Shown here: positions 16,795-24,531 of the stretch, in pieces | Position numbering within the stretch: the stretch's first letter is position 1 | Layout of the letters: each line of letters opens with the position of its first letter | Origin: an uncultured Geobacter sp. | GTDB taxonomy: Bacteria; Desulfobacterota; Desulfuromonadia; Geobacterales; DSM-12255 | Reading direction: 5' to 3' | Assembly: GCA_937871715.1 (NCBI GenBank) | Contig: CALMOE010000264.1 | Span: forward strand, 1 to 43,947 | DNA: 43,947 bases | Position numbers and translations under genes: made by a program | Notes under the pieces: model-generated | Told to the model about the DNA's origin: nothing | Database searches by the model: none | The model's input: the letters and a program-made list of their open reading frames with translations, nothing else

Positions 16795-17438
16795 TTGGCG
16801 AGTTTCAGCTTTCCTGGTTTTGGTAGTTTGCCGTAATCCTTTGGGGGGGTGTAGCTTTCAAGCATGCTGCCATCCGGGTCCTCCTGCAGTTGCGTGAATA
16901 TCTCGGCCCAGGCGCAGGGGGCTTCCGGATCGGTTTCGCACTTGCCGTTATCCATGCCGCCGCAGGGTCCGTTCAAGATCCCCTTGGCGCAGGCTGTCAC
17001 TGGGCAGATCCCTCCTGTCCTGGAGAGGAGGCATTCGCCGCAGAGGGAGCACTTCTGCTCGAACTGGCCGAAGCGGCGGATGTTGCCGAGGAAGAGCGAG
17101 TCCAGGGCGGCAATCGTTTTCTTGCTGGTGGCGGCAGAGACAGATTGCACCCCGGCTCCGCAGGCCATGACGATGATTGCTCCGGCGTCAGTCACCATCT
17201 GCTGCTTGCTCCTCAGGTCGCGGCCGACCCGGAGCATATGGCAGGCTTCGTCAATGACGAGCGAGCCGGTGACTTCGAACCCAGCGGAAGAGAGGGCCTC
17301 CTGCATCTGCCAGATCTCCTCCTCCCCGCCGGACTTGCATACCGTGGCGCATTTGGTGCAGCCCACCAGGAAGACGGAGCTGCTGCCATCGATGGCATCG
17401 AGGATCTCTGCAAATGGTTTCTGTCTGCTAACTATCAT
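16791..17438 (-). CDS. metV: MetV-type iron-sulphur/zinc subunit of methylenetetrahydrofolate reductase
   Basis: A 215-residue protein of the MTHFR C-terminal domain family. The middle (VFLVGCTKCATVCKSGGEEEI, GAIIVMACGAGVQSV) and the cysteine-rich end (EQKCSLCGECLLSRTGGICPVTACAKGILNGPCGG) carry the conserved cysteines that hold iron-sulphur clusters and zinc in MetV. It pairs with MetF encoded immediately downstream (four-base overlap). The Shine-Dalgarno before the ATG at 17438 is poor, so the exact start is less sure than the family. No other Wood-Ljungdahl genes are in the window, so a biosynthetic rather than carbon-fixing role is likely. Confidence 0.88.
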   Translation of the reverse strand: MIVSRQKPFAEILDAIDGSSSVFLVGCTKCATVCKSGGEEEIWQMQEALSSAGFEVTGSLVIDEACHMLRVGRDLRSKQQMVTDAGAIIVMACGAGVQSVSAATSKKTIAALDSLFLGNIRRFGQFEQKCSLCGECLLSRTGGICPVTACAKGILNGPCGGMDNGKCETDPEAPCAWAEIFTQLQEDPDGSMLESYTPPKDYGKLPKPGKLKLAK

Positions 17439-17549
17439 AGGCCCGCCAGGAGTTGTTCTTGTTGGTGGCTGTGACGCCTGCGCCGATTTCGCCCTATGCC
17501 AGGAGACTTTCCAGTCGGCTGTCGCGGCGTCGCAAAGCGATAATACAGA

Positions 17550-17575
17550 AAATCCCCCACTGGCGTGAGGGATTT
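17550..17575 (-). terminator. Hairpin, probable terminator of the zinc-ribbon gene
   Basis: On the minus strand AAATCCCTCAC, loop GCCA, GTGGGGGATTT (17575-17550), eleven pairs with one G-U. It lies 28 bases past the stop of the FmdB-like gene; only a short U-rich tail follows, so termination is likely but not certain. Confidence 0.55.
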
Positions 17576-17603
17576 CTCATTGTTGGTGCGGAAAAATTTA
17601 AAA

Positions 17604-17858
17604 TCAGCCTGCAGAGGGGCAGCCCGCGCAGCTGCCGCCGGATGCTGCTGCGCAGGGGGGGGGGGCATCGCTCTTCTTCCCCCCGGAGTAACCCTCGGTG
17701 TACCAACCGCCACCCTTGAGGGCAAAAGCCGCACTGGAGATGAGTTTTTTCACTTCTCCGCCGCACTGGGGGCAGCTCTGGGCCGGCGGGTCGGAGAACT
17801 TCTGCCTGAGTTCAAACTGATGATTGCACGCTTCGCACTGATATTCGTAGACTGGCAT
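17604..17858 (-). CDS. FmdB-type zinc ribbon protein
   Basis: An 84-residue protein starting MPVYEYQCEACNHQFE, the invariant opening of FmdB-family zinc ribbons, with C8/C11 and C29/C32 as the metal knuckles. After the ribbon comes a short SSAAFALKGGGWY segment typical of the family, then a tail with extra cysteines (CAAASGGSCAGCPSAG). The tail is preceded by three proline codons written as a run of eleven C residues (17655-17665 on the plus strand as G), a slippage-prone tract. Function of the family is poorly defined. A strong promoter lies upstream and the gene appears monocistronic. Confidence 0.88.
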   Translation of the reverse strand: MPVYEYQCEACNHQFELRQKFSDPPAQSCPQCGGEVKKLISSAAFALKGGGWYTEGYSGGKKSDAPPPCAAASGGSCAGCPSAG

Positions 17859-17922
17859 TGATCTTTACCTCGATATGTTTGCTGGCATCACGAAGATGCC
17901 GATCTTGCAGGCATCATTTAAA

Positions 17923-17952
17923 AATATAGTGATTGCGTAACGATTTTGTCAA
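17923..17952 (-). promoter_or_regulatory. Probable sigma-70 promoter of the zinc-ribbon gene
   Basis: On the minus strand: TTGACA (17952-17947, perfect), 18-base spacer, TATATT (17928-17923, one mismatch). The leader to the ATG is about 60 bases and contains a small GGCATC/GATGCC hairpin at 17884-17900. Confidence 0.65.
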
Positions 17953-17963
17953 GCAGACGGTGT

Positions 17964-18284
17964 TTAAGTGGATTTAATCTCTAGGTTCAGAATGTCCGCG
18001 GCGGATTGCCTGCTGGCACCAGATATGTGCAGGACCTTGTGGCGGGACCGGCTTCCTGATCTGATGGTGACTTTTGACTTGGCGATGGAAAAAAGGTCGG
18101 CGAAGAATTCGATGCAGAGCCTGTTGGCCGCATCATCCACAGGCGGCGAGGTGACCCTAACCTTGAGTTCGTTCCCCTGCTGGCCGCAGAGTTCGGTGCG
18201 GCTTGCTCTTGGCTGCAGATGGATACGAAGCAGCACCCCCCCCTCCGCCTCGGTGATCAAATCTTCACTGCGCGATATGGTCAT
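17964..18284 (-). CDS. DUF167 family protein (YggU-like)
   Basis: A 106-residue protein with the DUF167 core: VLLRIHLQPRASRTELCG, ELKVRVTSPPVDDAANRLCIEFFADLF and KSKVTIRSGSRSRHKVLHISG. The family is widespread, small and of unknown biochemical role; it is commonly encoded next to yggT. Here it is the last gene of a yggT-divIVA-yggU unit, overlapping divIVA by four bases. Confidence 0.88.
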   Translation of the reverse strand: MTISRSEDLITEAEGGVLLRIHLQPRASRTELCGQQGNELKVRVTSPPVDDAANRLCIEFFADLFSIAKSKVTIRSGSRSRHKVLHISGASRQSAADILNLEIKST

Positions 18285-18730
18285 TCATCTCCCGTGGAGA
18301 GCAGCTTCAAGTGGCTCTCCAGCAGCGACTTCAGGGCGGTCTCGAACTGCAGCTTCTGCCTGCGGATTTCGTGGATGCTGTTGTTGAGCTGCACCAGCTT
18401 CTGCTCCGCTGCCGCCACGACCCTTTCCCCCTTGAGCTCCGCCTCGGAGATGATCAGGTTCGCCTCCTTCTGGGCATTGCTTTTCATCTCCTCGGAAATC
18501 TTCTGTGCCGCCAGCATGGTCTCCCGCAGGGTGACCTCCCTCTGGGCCATCTCCTCGGCCTGCTGGCTGGCCTTGCGTGCCTGTTCCCTCAGCTCATCGT
18601 TCTCCCTGATGAGGGATTCCATCTCCTGGGCTACGAACTGGAGGAAAGAATCCACATCATTGGGGTCCAGTCCTCCGAGCATCTTCCCTTTGAACTGCTG
18701 CTGCTGGATATCGAGGGGGGTTATTTTCAC
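18281..18730 (-). CDS. DivIVA-family coiled-coil protein
   Basis: A 149-residue protein. The N terminus MKITPLDIQQQQFKGKMLGGLDPNDVDSFLQFVAQEME matches the DivIVA membrane-targeting domain (the QQQF and GLDPNDVDSFL blocks), followed by a long coiled coil rich in E, K, Q and A. DivIVA proteins gather at curved membrane at poles and septa and recruit partners for division or polar growth. In proteobacteria such short homologues are often next to yggT, as here (four-base overlaps on both sides). The partner in this organism is unknown. Confidence 0.88.
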   Translation of the reverse strand: MKITPLDIQQQQFKGKMLGGLDPNDVDSFLQFVAQEMESLIRENDELREQARKASQQAEEMAQREVTLRETMLAAQKISEEMKSNAQKEANLIISEAELKGERVVAAAEQKLVQLNNSIHEIRRQKLQFETALKSLLESHLKLLSTGDE

Positions 18731-19038
18731 AGGTGGCCTCCCAGTTTCATGCGCAAACCTATTTCTAATAGGGAGTGAATAAGGAAGTTCTGCACGAATA
18801 TTATGGCGAGGATCAGGGCCATGGGGGCCAGGTCAAGCCCCCCCATGTAGGGGATGACCCTTCTCAGTCTGGCAAGCGCCGGTTCCGTGGCCCGGTAGAG
18901 GAAGCTGACTATCGGGTTGTACGGGTCCGGGTTGACCCAGGAGATGATCGCCCTGCCGATGACCATGTACATGTAGAGAGTCAGGGCAATGTCGGCCATT
19001 TTTGCAACGGATATGAGCAGGTTTGCAATAATAAACAT
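18727..19038 (-). CDS. YggT family membrane protein
   Basis: A 103-residue hydrophobic protein with two or three membrane segments and the family motif VIGRAIISWVNPDPYNPIVSFLYRATEPALARLRRVIP. YggT-type proteins (YlmG in Gram-positives and plastids) are linked with division or membrane organisation; the coupling to divIVA supports this. It leads the unit behind a strong promoter, with GGGGAG six bases before the ATG. Confidence 0.9.
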   Translation of the reverse strand: MFIIANLLISVAKMADIALTLYMYMVIGRAIISWVNPDPYNPIVSFLYRATEPALARLRRVIPYMGGLDLAPMALILAIIFVQNFLIHSLLEIGLRMKLGGHL

Positions 19039-19065
19039 GAAGCTCCCCGAAGTTAAAGATGGTTC

Positions 19066-19094
19066 TATATACAGTAGCTGTAAATGGCTGTCAA
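19066..19094 (-). promoter_or_regulatory. Probable sigma-70 promoter of yggT-divIVA-yggU
   Basis: On the minus strand: TTGACA (19094-19089, perfect), 17-base spacer, TATATA (19071-19066). The leader to yggT is short, about 25 bases. Confidence 0.65.
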
Positions 19095-19140
19095 GAAAGG
19101 TGTTTCAGCGCTGTTGGCGGACAGGGAACGGCGAGGGAGG

Positions 19141-19170
19141 GGGCTGGCGGGGAGTGCTCCCCGCCAGCCC
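19141..19170 (-). terminator. Perfect 14-base inverted repeat, probable transcription end
   Basis: GGGCTGGCGGGGAG (19141-19154) and its exact complement (19157-19170), eight bases past the stop of the cytidylate-kinase-like gene. Very stable but without a U-run, so it may need another factor or may mainly protect mRNA. Confidence 0.55.
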
Positions 19171-19177
19171 GCCCAGT

Positions 19178-19882
19178 CTAGAGATGGGATATGACGTAGG
19201 AGGCCATAGTCTGCGCCATGGTCTCATGGCTGTTTCGGTCGTTGTTGAAGAGCAGGTGGAAGAGGTGGATGTCGTTGATGTCCCTGTTGAGGAAGTCGCG
19301 GACGAATTTCTCCCTCTCCTTCTGCCTCCTCTCGATCATGGCAATCGCCTCAGCTCGGCTTACCGCTGCCCTGGCCGAGACCGATGCTGTCTTGAACTCC
19401 TTGGAGGCGAAGATGCGGAAATGGAAGCAGTTTTTCATGGACTGGGTTACAATGGCAGCTCCCAGCCCGACGATGATTACGTTACCCCCGCCTGCCAGGG
19501 CGGCGATCTGCTGGGCCAGGAGCTGGAAGTGGTCCCTTTCGTTGTGCCAGCGGGGGGAGAGGGTGGAGATCATGTCATCAAGCCACCTGGGCCTCTTCCC
19601 CAGGTTATGGAGTATGTCGGCCGTCAGGTCGTGATGCTTGGCTACCTCGTCTATGAGGGTGCGATCCACGAGGGCCCATGGCTCGCCGCTTTTTTCCTCA
19701 AGGATGGCTTTTAGCTTTTCCGCGGCAGGATACGCTTCGCAACCGAACTCTCTGGAGATGGTGACCGTTGGCTTGAAAACCTTTCTTTCCTCCATTCCTG
19801 CAGCCAGTTTCGCCCTGCGGCTCACTTCGATGAGTCCAGAGAGCCTTTTTTCGATGGATGGTACGAGGAGTCTTTCGGTCAT
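19178..19882 (-). CDS. Cytidylate kinase-like family protein
   Basis: A 234-residue protein. From about residue 38 (KPTVTISREFGCEAYPAAEKLKAIL) it follows the cytidylate-kinase-like family: a strand and ISRE motif, then a helical lid (RWLDDMISTLSPRW), GGGNVIIVGLGAAIVTQ, FRIFASKEFKTASVSARAAVSRAEAIAMIERRQKER and DFLNRDINDIHLFHLLFNND. The glycine-rich loop GCEAYP is not a standard P-loop GxxGxGK, as often in this group, so true CMP kinase activity is uncertain. It is transcribed divergently from acpS. The substrate is unknown. Confidence 0.75.
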   Translation of the reverse strand: MTERLLVPSIEKRLSGLIEVSRRAKLAAGMEERKVFKPTVTISREFGCEAYPAAEKLKAILEEKSGEPWALVDRTLIDEVAKHHDLTADILHNLGKRPRWLDDMISTLSPRWHNERDHFQLLAQQIAALAGGGNVIIVGLGAAIVTQSMKNCFHFRIFASKEFKTASVSARAAVSRAEAIAMIERRQKEREKFVRDFLNRDINDIHLFHLLFNNDRNSHETMAQTMASYVISHL

Positions 19883-19920
19883 GGCGTCTCCCCCCCTTTC
19901 AGAGTAGTTATCCTGTCTTA

Positions 19921-19948
19921 ATTATTCCTCCCCTGTTCCACTAGTCAA
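19921..19948 (-). promoter_or_regulatory. Probable promoter of the cytidylate-kinase-like gene
   Basis: On the minus strand: TTGACT (19948-19943), 16-base spacer, AATAAT (19926-19921), each one mismatch from consensus; it drives away from acpS. The start codon at 19882 has a GGGGGGAG-type site six bases before it. Confidence 0.5.
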
Positions 19949-19976
19949 GGGGGAGTGGGACAAAAGCGGTTGTGCA

Positions 19977-20004
19977 TTGCCTTTAAAGAGTAAACGGGTA
20001 TAAT
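19977..20004 (+). promoter_or_regulatory. Probable promoter of the acpS-nnr-CBS-tsaE unit
   Basis: TTGCCT (19977-19982), 16-base spacer, perfect TATAAT (19999-20004). The acpS start codon follows 33 bases later, preceded by AGGGAG. Confidence 0.55.
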
Positions 20005-20036
20005 CCACCACAAATGAAATCGTTAGGGAGCTCTGT

Positions 20037-20417
20037 TTGATAATCGGCACCGGTATTGATATTGCGGAAATCGGCCGCTTCGAGCGCTTTGTCAGCGAGA
20101 ACAATCTGCCTCTTCTGGAAAGGCTCTTCACCGTTCGGGAGAGGGAGTACTGCTCCGCCCGCAGGCTGGCTGCCCAGCACTATGCGCTCCGCTTTGCCGC
20201 CAAGGAGGCATTCCTGAAGGCGCTTGGGACGGGGCTGCGCAACGGCATCTGCTGGCTAGACATGGAGGTTGTAAATGATGAGCTGGGGAAGCCTCTGCTG
20301 GAGTTGTCCGGCCAGGCCGCGGCCCATTTCGTTGCTGCCTGTGGGGAGCGCTGCCACCTCTCCCTCTCCCACGACGCCGGTTGTGCCATAGCCATGGTTA
20401 TACTGGAGTCTAAATGA
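20037..20417 (+). CDS. acpS: Holo-[acyl-carrier-protein] synthase
   Basis: A 126-residue phosphopantetheinyl transferase. [18 protein letters not shown] carries the magnesium-binding D8; [16 protein letters not shown] carries the second acidic residue (E57); [15 protein letters not shown] is the C-terminal conserved strand. It attaches 4'-phosphopantetheine from CoA to apo-ACP. The start codon is TTG, chosen because AGGGAG sits in the correct place and the protein begins exactly at the family start. It overlaps the next gene by four bases (ATGA), a very common acpS-nnr pairing. Confidence 0.95.
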   Translation: MIIGTGIDIAEIGRFERFVSENNLPLLERLFTVREREYCSARRLAAQHYALRFAAKEAFLKALGTGLRNGICWLDMEVVNDELGKPLLELSGQAAAHFVAACGERCHLSLSHDAGCAIAMVILESK

Positions 20418-21976
20418 AGTTGGTAACCGGCCAGGCAATGCAGGAGATCGACCGCAAGGCTGTTGAGCTTTACGGTGTTACCGGCCTGGAGTTGATGGAG
20501 CGGGCCGGGCGGAACTGCGCCGAAATCATCGCCTCCCGCTATGCTTACCTGGCGGGGCGAAAGGTGGCCATCTTCGCCGGCAAGGGGAACAACGGCGGCG
20601 ACGGCTTCGTCATCGCCAGGATACTCCATGGCATGGGGTGGGATGTCACCCTGCTGCTCCACGGGGAGAGGGGGGAGGTCGGCGGGGATGCGCTGGTCAA
20701 CCTGCAGCTCCTCCCTGATGGGGTGAACCAGCTGGACGCCGCTGCCACGGGGGAGGCGGGGATAAGGGCGCTCCTGGCCGAATCGTCCCTGGTTGTCGAC
20801 GCCATGCTCGGCACCGGCTTAAAGCGCGAGGTAGCCGCTCTGTACGCCACCTCCATCGGTCTCATCAATGCCTCGGCGCTTCCTGTGGTGGCGGTGGACA
20901 TCCCCTCGGGGGTGGATGCCTCCAGCGGGAGGATCCTCGGCGTTGCGGTAAGGGCTGAGCTTACGGTGACCTTCGCCATGGCCAAGCTGGGCCATGTGCT
21001 CCATCCCGGTGCGGACTGCTGCGGCGAGCTTCTGGTCACCGACATCGGCATTCCGGAGGAGCTGGCAACTGCGGCGCCGGGTGTGGAGTTCTTCGACTGC
21101 GCAAGTGCCGCACGTATCCTGCGCCGGCGGGAGAGGGGATGCCACAAGGGGGACAACGGCCACTGCCTGATGATTGCCGGTTCCATCGGCAAGAGCGGCG
21201 CAGCTGCCATGGCTGCCAACAGCGCCATGCGCAGTGGAGCCGGTCTGGTGACCCTGGCCGCGCCTGAATCGATCCATGCCATCCTGGAGATGAAGAGCAC
21301 CGAGGCGATGACCGTCCCTTTGGATGACAATAGCAGCGGGGCGCTCTCCAAGGGGGCTTACGGGCGGATTATCGAACTCCTTGACGGCAAGGACGTGGTT
21401 GCCATCGGACCGGGACTTGGGAGCGACATGGAGACCTGGGAACTGGTGAGGAGTCTGGTTGCCGGCGTCAGTGTGCCGCTGGTCATGGACGCCGACGCCC
21501 TCAATGCCGTTGCCGGCAGGCTGGATCTGGTTAAAAGCGCATCCTCCCCGGCCATAGTCATGACACCCCATCCGGGGGAGATGTCCAGGCTTGCGGGGGT
21601 GACTGTAGGCGAAATCGAGGCGGACCGGCTGGGGGTAGCTGCCAGTTTTGCTGCCGAGAACGGCGTCTATCTAATCCTCAAGGGGGCGGGAACTGTGATA
21701 GCTGCGCCGGACGGCCGCCTGGCTCTGAACTCCAGTGGCAACCCGGGGATGGCTTCGGGTGGGATGGGGGATGTGCTCACCGGTACGGTCACGGCGCTAC
21801 TGGCCCAGGGGTATGAGCCTTTTGCCGCATGCTGTCTGGCTGTTTTCTGTCATGGGGTAGCCGGTGACCTGGTTGCCCGGGAAAAGGGGGAGATCGGCAT
21901 TGTTGCCACCGATCTGCAGGAGATGCTCCCCCATGTGTTCAAGATGATCATCGAGAGGAGGCAAGCTGATGCTTAA
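20414..21976 (+). CDS. nnr: Bifunctional NAD(P)H-hydrate epimerase / ADP-dependent NAD(P)H-hydrate dehydratase
   Basis: A 520-residue two-domain repair enzyme. The N-terminal YjeF_N domain (residues 1 to about 215) has [14 protein letters not shown] (56 on) and the catalytic aspartate in [10 protein letters not shown]; it interconverts R and S forms of hydrated NAD(P)H. The C-terminal ribokinase-like domain has [36 protein letters not shown] and [16 protein letters not shown]; it removes the water using ADP. Both halves look intact. Coupled to acpS by a four-base overlap and to the CBS gene by an eight-base overlap. Confidence 0.95.
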   Translation: MKLVTGQAMQEIDRKAVELYGVTGLELMERAGRNCAEIIASRYAYLAGRKVAIFAGKGNNGGDGFVIARILHGMGWDVTLLLHGERGEVGGDALVNLQLLPDGVNQLDAAATGEAGIRALLAESSLVVDAMLGTGLKREVAALYATSIGLINASALPVVAVDIPSGVDASSGRILGVAVRAELTVTFAMAKLGHVLHPGADCCGELLVTDIGIPEELATAAPGVEFFDCASAARILRRRERGCHKGDNGHCLMIAGSIGKSGAAAMAANSAMRSGAGLVTLAAPESIHAILEMKSTEAMTVPLDDNSSGALSKGAYGRIIELLDGKDVVAIGPGLGSDMETWELVRSLVAGVSVPLVMDADALNAVAGRLDLVKSASSPAIVMTPHPGEMSRLAGVTVGEIEADRLGVAASFAAENGVYLILKGAGTVIAAPDGRLALNSSGNPGMASGGMGDVLTGTVTALLAQGYEPFAACCLAVFCHGVAGDLVAREKGEIGIVATDLQEMLPHVFKMIIERRQADA

Positions 21977-22418
21977 AGTTAGGGATATCATGACAAGAGA
22001 CGTGGTTACGGTAACAAGGGAGACCACGGTGGCCGAACTGGCCAGGATTTTTGCCGAGAGGCACGTGAGCAGTCTGCCGGTCCTGGATGCGGGGGGCGCC
22101 CTGGTGGGGATAGTCACTGAGACCGATCTTGTGGAGCGTGACAAGAGCCTGCATATACCTACGGTCATCTCCATCTTCGACTGGGTGATCTACCTGGAGA
22201 GTGACAAGAAGTTCGAGAAGGAGCTAAAGAAGATGAGCGGCAGAACCGTCGGAGACATCTACTCCCCAGAGGTGGTGTCGGTCTCACCGGAGGCGACAAC
22301 CGCCGAGGTGGCGGACATATTCAGCAGCAGGAAGATAAACGCCGTGCCGGTCCTGGAGGGGGGGCGCCTTGTCGGCATCGTTGCCAGAATCGACCTGATC
22401 CGTTCCATGGTGGCATAG
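21969..22418 (+). CDS. CBS-domain-pair protein
   Basis: A 149-residue protein made of two CBS repeats only: VRDIMTRDVVTVTRETTVAELARIFAERHVSSLPVLD...GIVTETDL and VGDIYSPEVVSVSPEATTAEVADIFSSRKINAVPVLEGGRLVGIVARIDL, joined by about 35 residues. CBS pairs bind adenine nucleotides and pass energy or ion signals to partners. It sits between nnr and tsaE in one unit (overlapping nnr by eight bases), a position that suggests nucleotide sensing, but no partner can be named. Confidence 0.88.
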   Translation: MLKVRDIMTRDVVTVTRETTVAELARIFAERHVSSLPVLDAGGALVGIVTETDLVERDKSLHIPTVISIFDWVIYLESDKKFEKELKKMSGRTVGDIYSPEVVSVSPEATTAEVADIFSSRKINAVPVLEGGRLVGIVARIDLIRSMVA

Positions 22419-22425
22419 TCGGGAT

Positions 22426-22902
22426 ATGGTGAGAATAGATTCAGGATCAGCCGAGGAGACGGAGAGAATCGGCGCCATCCTCGGCACCCTCCTCGGGCCG
22501 GGGGATTTCGTTGCCCTTAGGGGAGAGCTCGGTGCCGGCAAGACCATGTTTGCCAAAGGTGTGGCAAAAGGGATGGGGGTAGGTGGCGCCACGCCGGTCG
22601 TCAGCCCCACCTACACGCTGCTCAACATCCATTCGGGGCGAATCCCCCTCTATCACTTCGATCTCTATCGTCTCTGCGGCGATGACGACGTTATCGAACT
22701 CGGCTTCGTCGATTATTTCAGCGGAGATGGGGTCTCCCTGGTGGAGTGGCCGGAGCGCCTATCCAGTGAGCTTCCCGAGGGACGCCTGGAGGTCTCCTTG
22801 AGTTATCTTGGCGACACTGGGCGCAGGGTTGAGATGCAACCCATTTCGCCAAGATTCGAAAAAATAGTGACTGAATTTCTGCGCGTATACAAAAAGGGCT
22901 AA
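22426..22902 (+). CDS. tsaE: tRNA threonylcarbamoyladenosine biosynthesis ATPase TsaE
   Basis: A 158-residue P-loop protein. Walker A GELGAGKT (33-40), then TPVVSPTYTLLNIHSGRIPLYHFDLYRL and the typical ELGFVDYFSGDGVSLVEWPERL. TsaE binds the TsaB-TsaD complex and hydrolyses ATP to drive the t6A37 tRNA modification cycle. It closes the acpS-nnr-CBS-tsaE unit. Normal length. Confidence 0.95.
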   Translation: MVRIDSGSAEETERIGAILGTLLGPGDFVALRGELGAGKTMFAKGVAKGMGVGGATPVVSPTYTLLNIHSGRIPLYHFDLYRLCGDDDVIELGFVDYFSGDGVSLVEWPERLSSELPEGRLEVSLSYLGDTGRRVEMQPISPRFEKIVTEFLRVYKKG

Positions 22903-22917
22903 ACAAGTAAAATTCTT

Positions 22918-22946
22918 TTGACCATTAGACTCTTTCTTGCTAAAGA
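22918..22946 (+). promoter_or_regulatory. Possible promoter of lysC
   Basis: TTGACC (22918-22923), 17-base spacer, TAAAGA (22941-22946). The leader of about 80 bases to the lysC ATG is too short for, and shows no sign of, a lysine riboswitch. Confidence 0.45.
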
Positions 22947-23033
22947 GATCATTTGTTCAGGATAGTCACTCTCCCCACAGTAAATCGGGGCGGGGCACAA
23001 ACAATATACCAGTCAATTAGGAGGAGTAAGCTG

Positions 23034-24251
23034 ATGGCTCTGGTCGTCCAAAAGTACGGCGGTACCTCGATGGGTAGCATCGAAAGGATCAAGAATGTTG
23101 CCAAGCGGGTCGCAAAGGGCTTTGATGATGGTAACGAGATGGTTGTCGTGGTCTCGGCCATGTCCGGCGAAACAAACAAGCTCGTTGCCTTGGCGAATGA
23201 AACCTGCGAGTTCCCGGACCTGCGCGAGTACGACACCCTCGTGGCTGCCGGTGAGCAGGTCTCCATTGCCCTGCTGGCCATGACCCTGATCGGCATGGGT
23301 TACAAGGCAAAGTCCTATCATGGCTGGCAGGTGCCGATCATCACCGACAGTGTCAGCAGCAAGGCACGCATCGAGGAGATTCCTGACGAGAAAGTTCGGG
23401 CCGATCTGAAGAACGGCATCATCGTCATTGTAGCAGGCTTCCAGGGGGTCGACCGCCAGGGGAATGTGACCACCCTCGGCCGCGGCGGTTCCGACACCTC
23501 GGCGGTAGCCATGGCAGCAGCTCTCAAGGCAGATGTATGCGAAATCTACACCGACGTGGATGGTGTCTACACCACCGACCCTAACATCTGTGCCGATGCT
23601 CGCAAGGTGGATAAGGTCTCCTACGACGAGATGCTGGAGCTGGCCAGCCTGGGGGCAAAGGTGCTGCAGATCCGCTCGGTGGAGTTTGCCAAGAAATACA
23701 ACGTGGACATTCACGTCCGTTCCAGTTTCAACGACAATCAAGGGACCATGGTCACCAAGGAGGATAAGGAAATGGAAGCAGTTCTCGTCTCAGGTATTGC
23801 TTATGATAAGAATGAGGCAAAGATTGCCGTAATGCATGTTCCCGACAAGCCGGGTATCGCCGCCAAGCTGCTTACACCCCTGTCTGATGCCAATATTTCC
23901 GTGGATATGATCGTGCAGAATGTCAGCCAGTCCGGCTGCACCGACTTCACCTTCACCGTCACCAAGGCAGACTTCAAGAAGGCGCTGATGATCACCAACG
24001 AGTCCGCCAAGGTCGTGGAGGCCAAGGAGGTCATCTCCGACGAGAATATCAGCAAGATCTCCATCGTCGGCGTTGGGATGAGGAGCCATGCCGGGGTTGC
24101 CACCAAGATGTTCCAGACCCTGGCCCAGGAGGGGATAAACATCCAGATGATCTCCACCTCGGAGATCAAGGTTTCCGTGATCATCGACTCCAAGTACACC
24201 GAGTTGGCGGTCCGCGTTCTGCACGATGCCTTCGGCATGTCCGGCAAGTAG
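23034..24251 (+). CDS. lysC: Aspartate kinase
   Basis: A 405-residue aspartokinase, first enzyme of the lysine, threonine and methionine pathway. It starts [19 protein letters not shown], keeps [35 protein letters not shown], and ends in two ACT domains ([39 protein letters not shown]). GGAGGAG eight bases before 23034 fixes the start; an upstream in-frame ATG at 22953 lacks such a site and adds unlike residues. Length and layout match the alpha subunit of alpha2beta2 aspartokinases (Bacillus AKII, Corynebacterium, Thermus), and an internal start for the beta subunit is visible at codon 247. Confidence 0.96.
   Translation: MALVVQKYGGTSMGSIERIKNVAKRVAKGFDDGNEMVVVVSAMSGETNKLVALANETCEFPDLREYDTLVAAGEQVSIALLAMTLIGMGYKAKSYHGWQVPIITDSVSSKARIEEIPDEKVRADLKNGIIVIVAGFQGVDRQGNVTTLGRGGSDTSAVAMAAALKADVCEIYTDVDGVYTTDPNICADARKVDKVSYDEMLELASLGAKVLQIRSVEFAKKYNVDIHVRSSFNDNQGTMVTKEDKEMEAVLVSGIAYDKNEAKIAVMHVPDKPGIAAKLLTPLSDANISVDMIVQNVSQSGCTDFTFTVTKADFKKALMITNESAKVVEAKEVISDENISKISIVGVGMRSHAGVATKMFQTLAQEGINIQMISTSEIKVSVIIDSKYTELAVRVLHDAFGMSGK
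23757..24251 (+). promoter_or_regulatory. Internal ribosome-binding site and start for an ACT-only aspartokinase beta subunit
   Basis: Inside lysC, AAGGAGG (23757-23763) lies eight bases before an in-frame ATG (23772-23774). Translation from there would give 159 residues ([17 protein letters not shown]...) comprising the two ACT domains. In the well-studied alpha2beta2 aspartokinases the beta subunit starts at about codon 250 from exactly such a site. The seven-base match is stronger than most gene starts in the window. Confidence 0.75.
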
Positions 24252-24274
24252 TACCTATACTCTTTGATCTGATC

Positions 24275-24310
24275 GGGAAGGGCCGGTGCCAGATGGTGCC
24301 GGCCCTTCCC
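24275..24310 (+). terminator. Terminator hairpin after lysC
   Basis: GGGAAGGGCCGG (24275-24286) pairs perfectly with CCGGCCCTTCCC (24299-24310); the 12-base loop can pair further. Followed by GTTTG, a weak U-run. It begins 24 bases after the lysC stop. Confidence 0.75.
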
Positions 24311-24454
24311 GTTTGCTCGCCCCCAAGCCCCCTTGACACGAACCCGCTTTGCTTGATTGACGATTTTCAGGTGTGCCGGGCGCTGTTTTTCTCTTCATAT
24401 GGTTGTGCATGTGCCAGCGTGATATGCAAAAAGCGTTTTACGGCCAATTTCACG

Positions 24455-24483
24455 TTGAAATGTTGGCGGAATCGTTATAAATA
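24455..24483 (+). promoter_or_regulatory. Possible promoter of cimA
   Basis: TTGAAA (24455-24460), 17-base spacer, TAAATA (24478-24483), in the 280-base gap after the lysC terminator. The remainder of the gap (24311-24454) shows no gene; TTGACA occurs at 24333-24338 without a good -10. Confidence 0.35.
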
Positions 24484-24531
24484 TACGCTCTACCCATATC
24501 CACGGGATCAATACTTGATGGAAGGTGAACC

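Noticed and set aside
22947-23033. Lysine riboswitch in the lysC leader
   Set aside because: The leader is under 100 bases and shows none of the multi-stem core.
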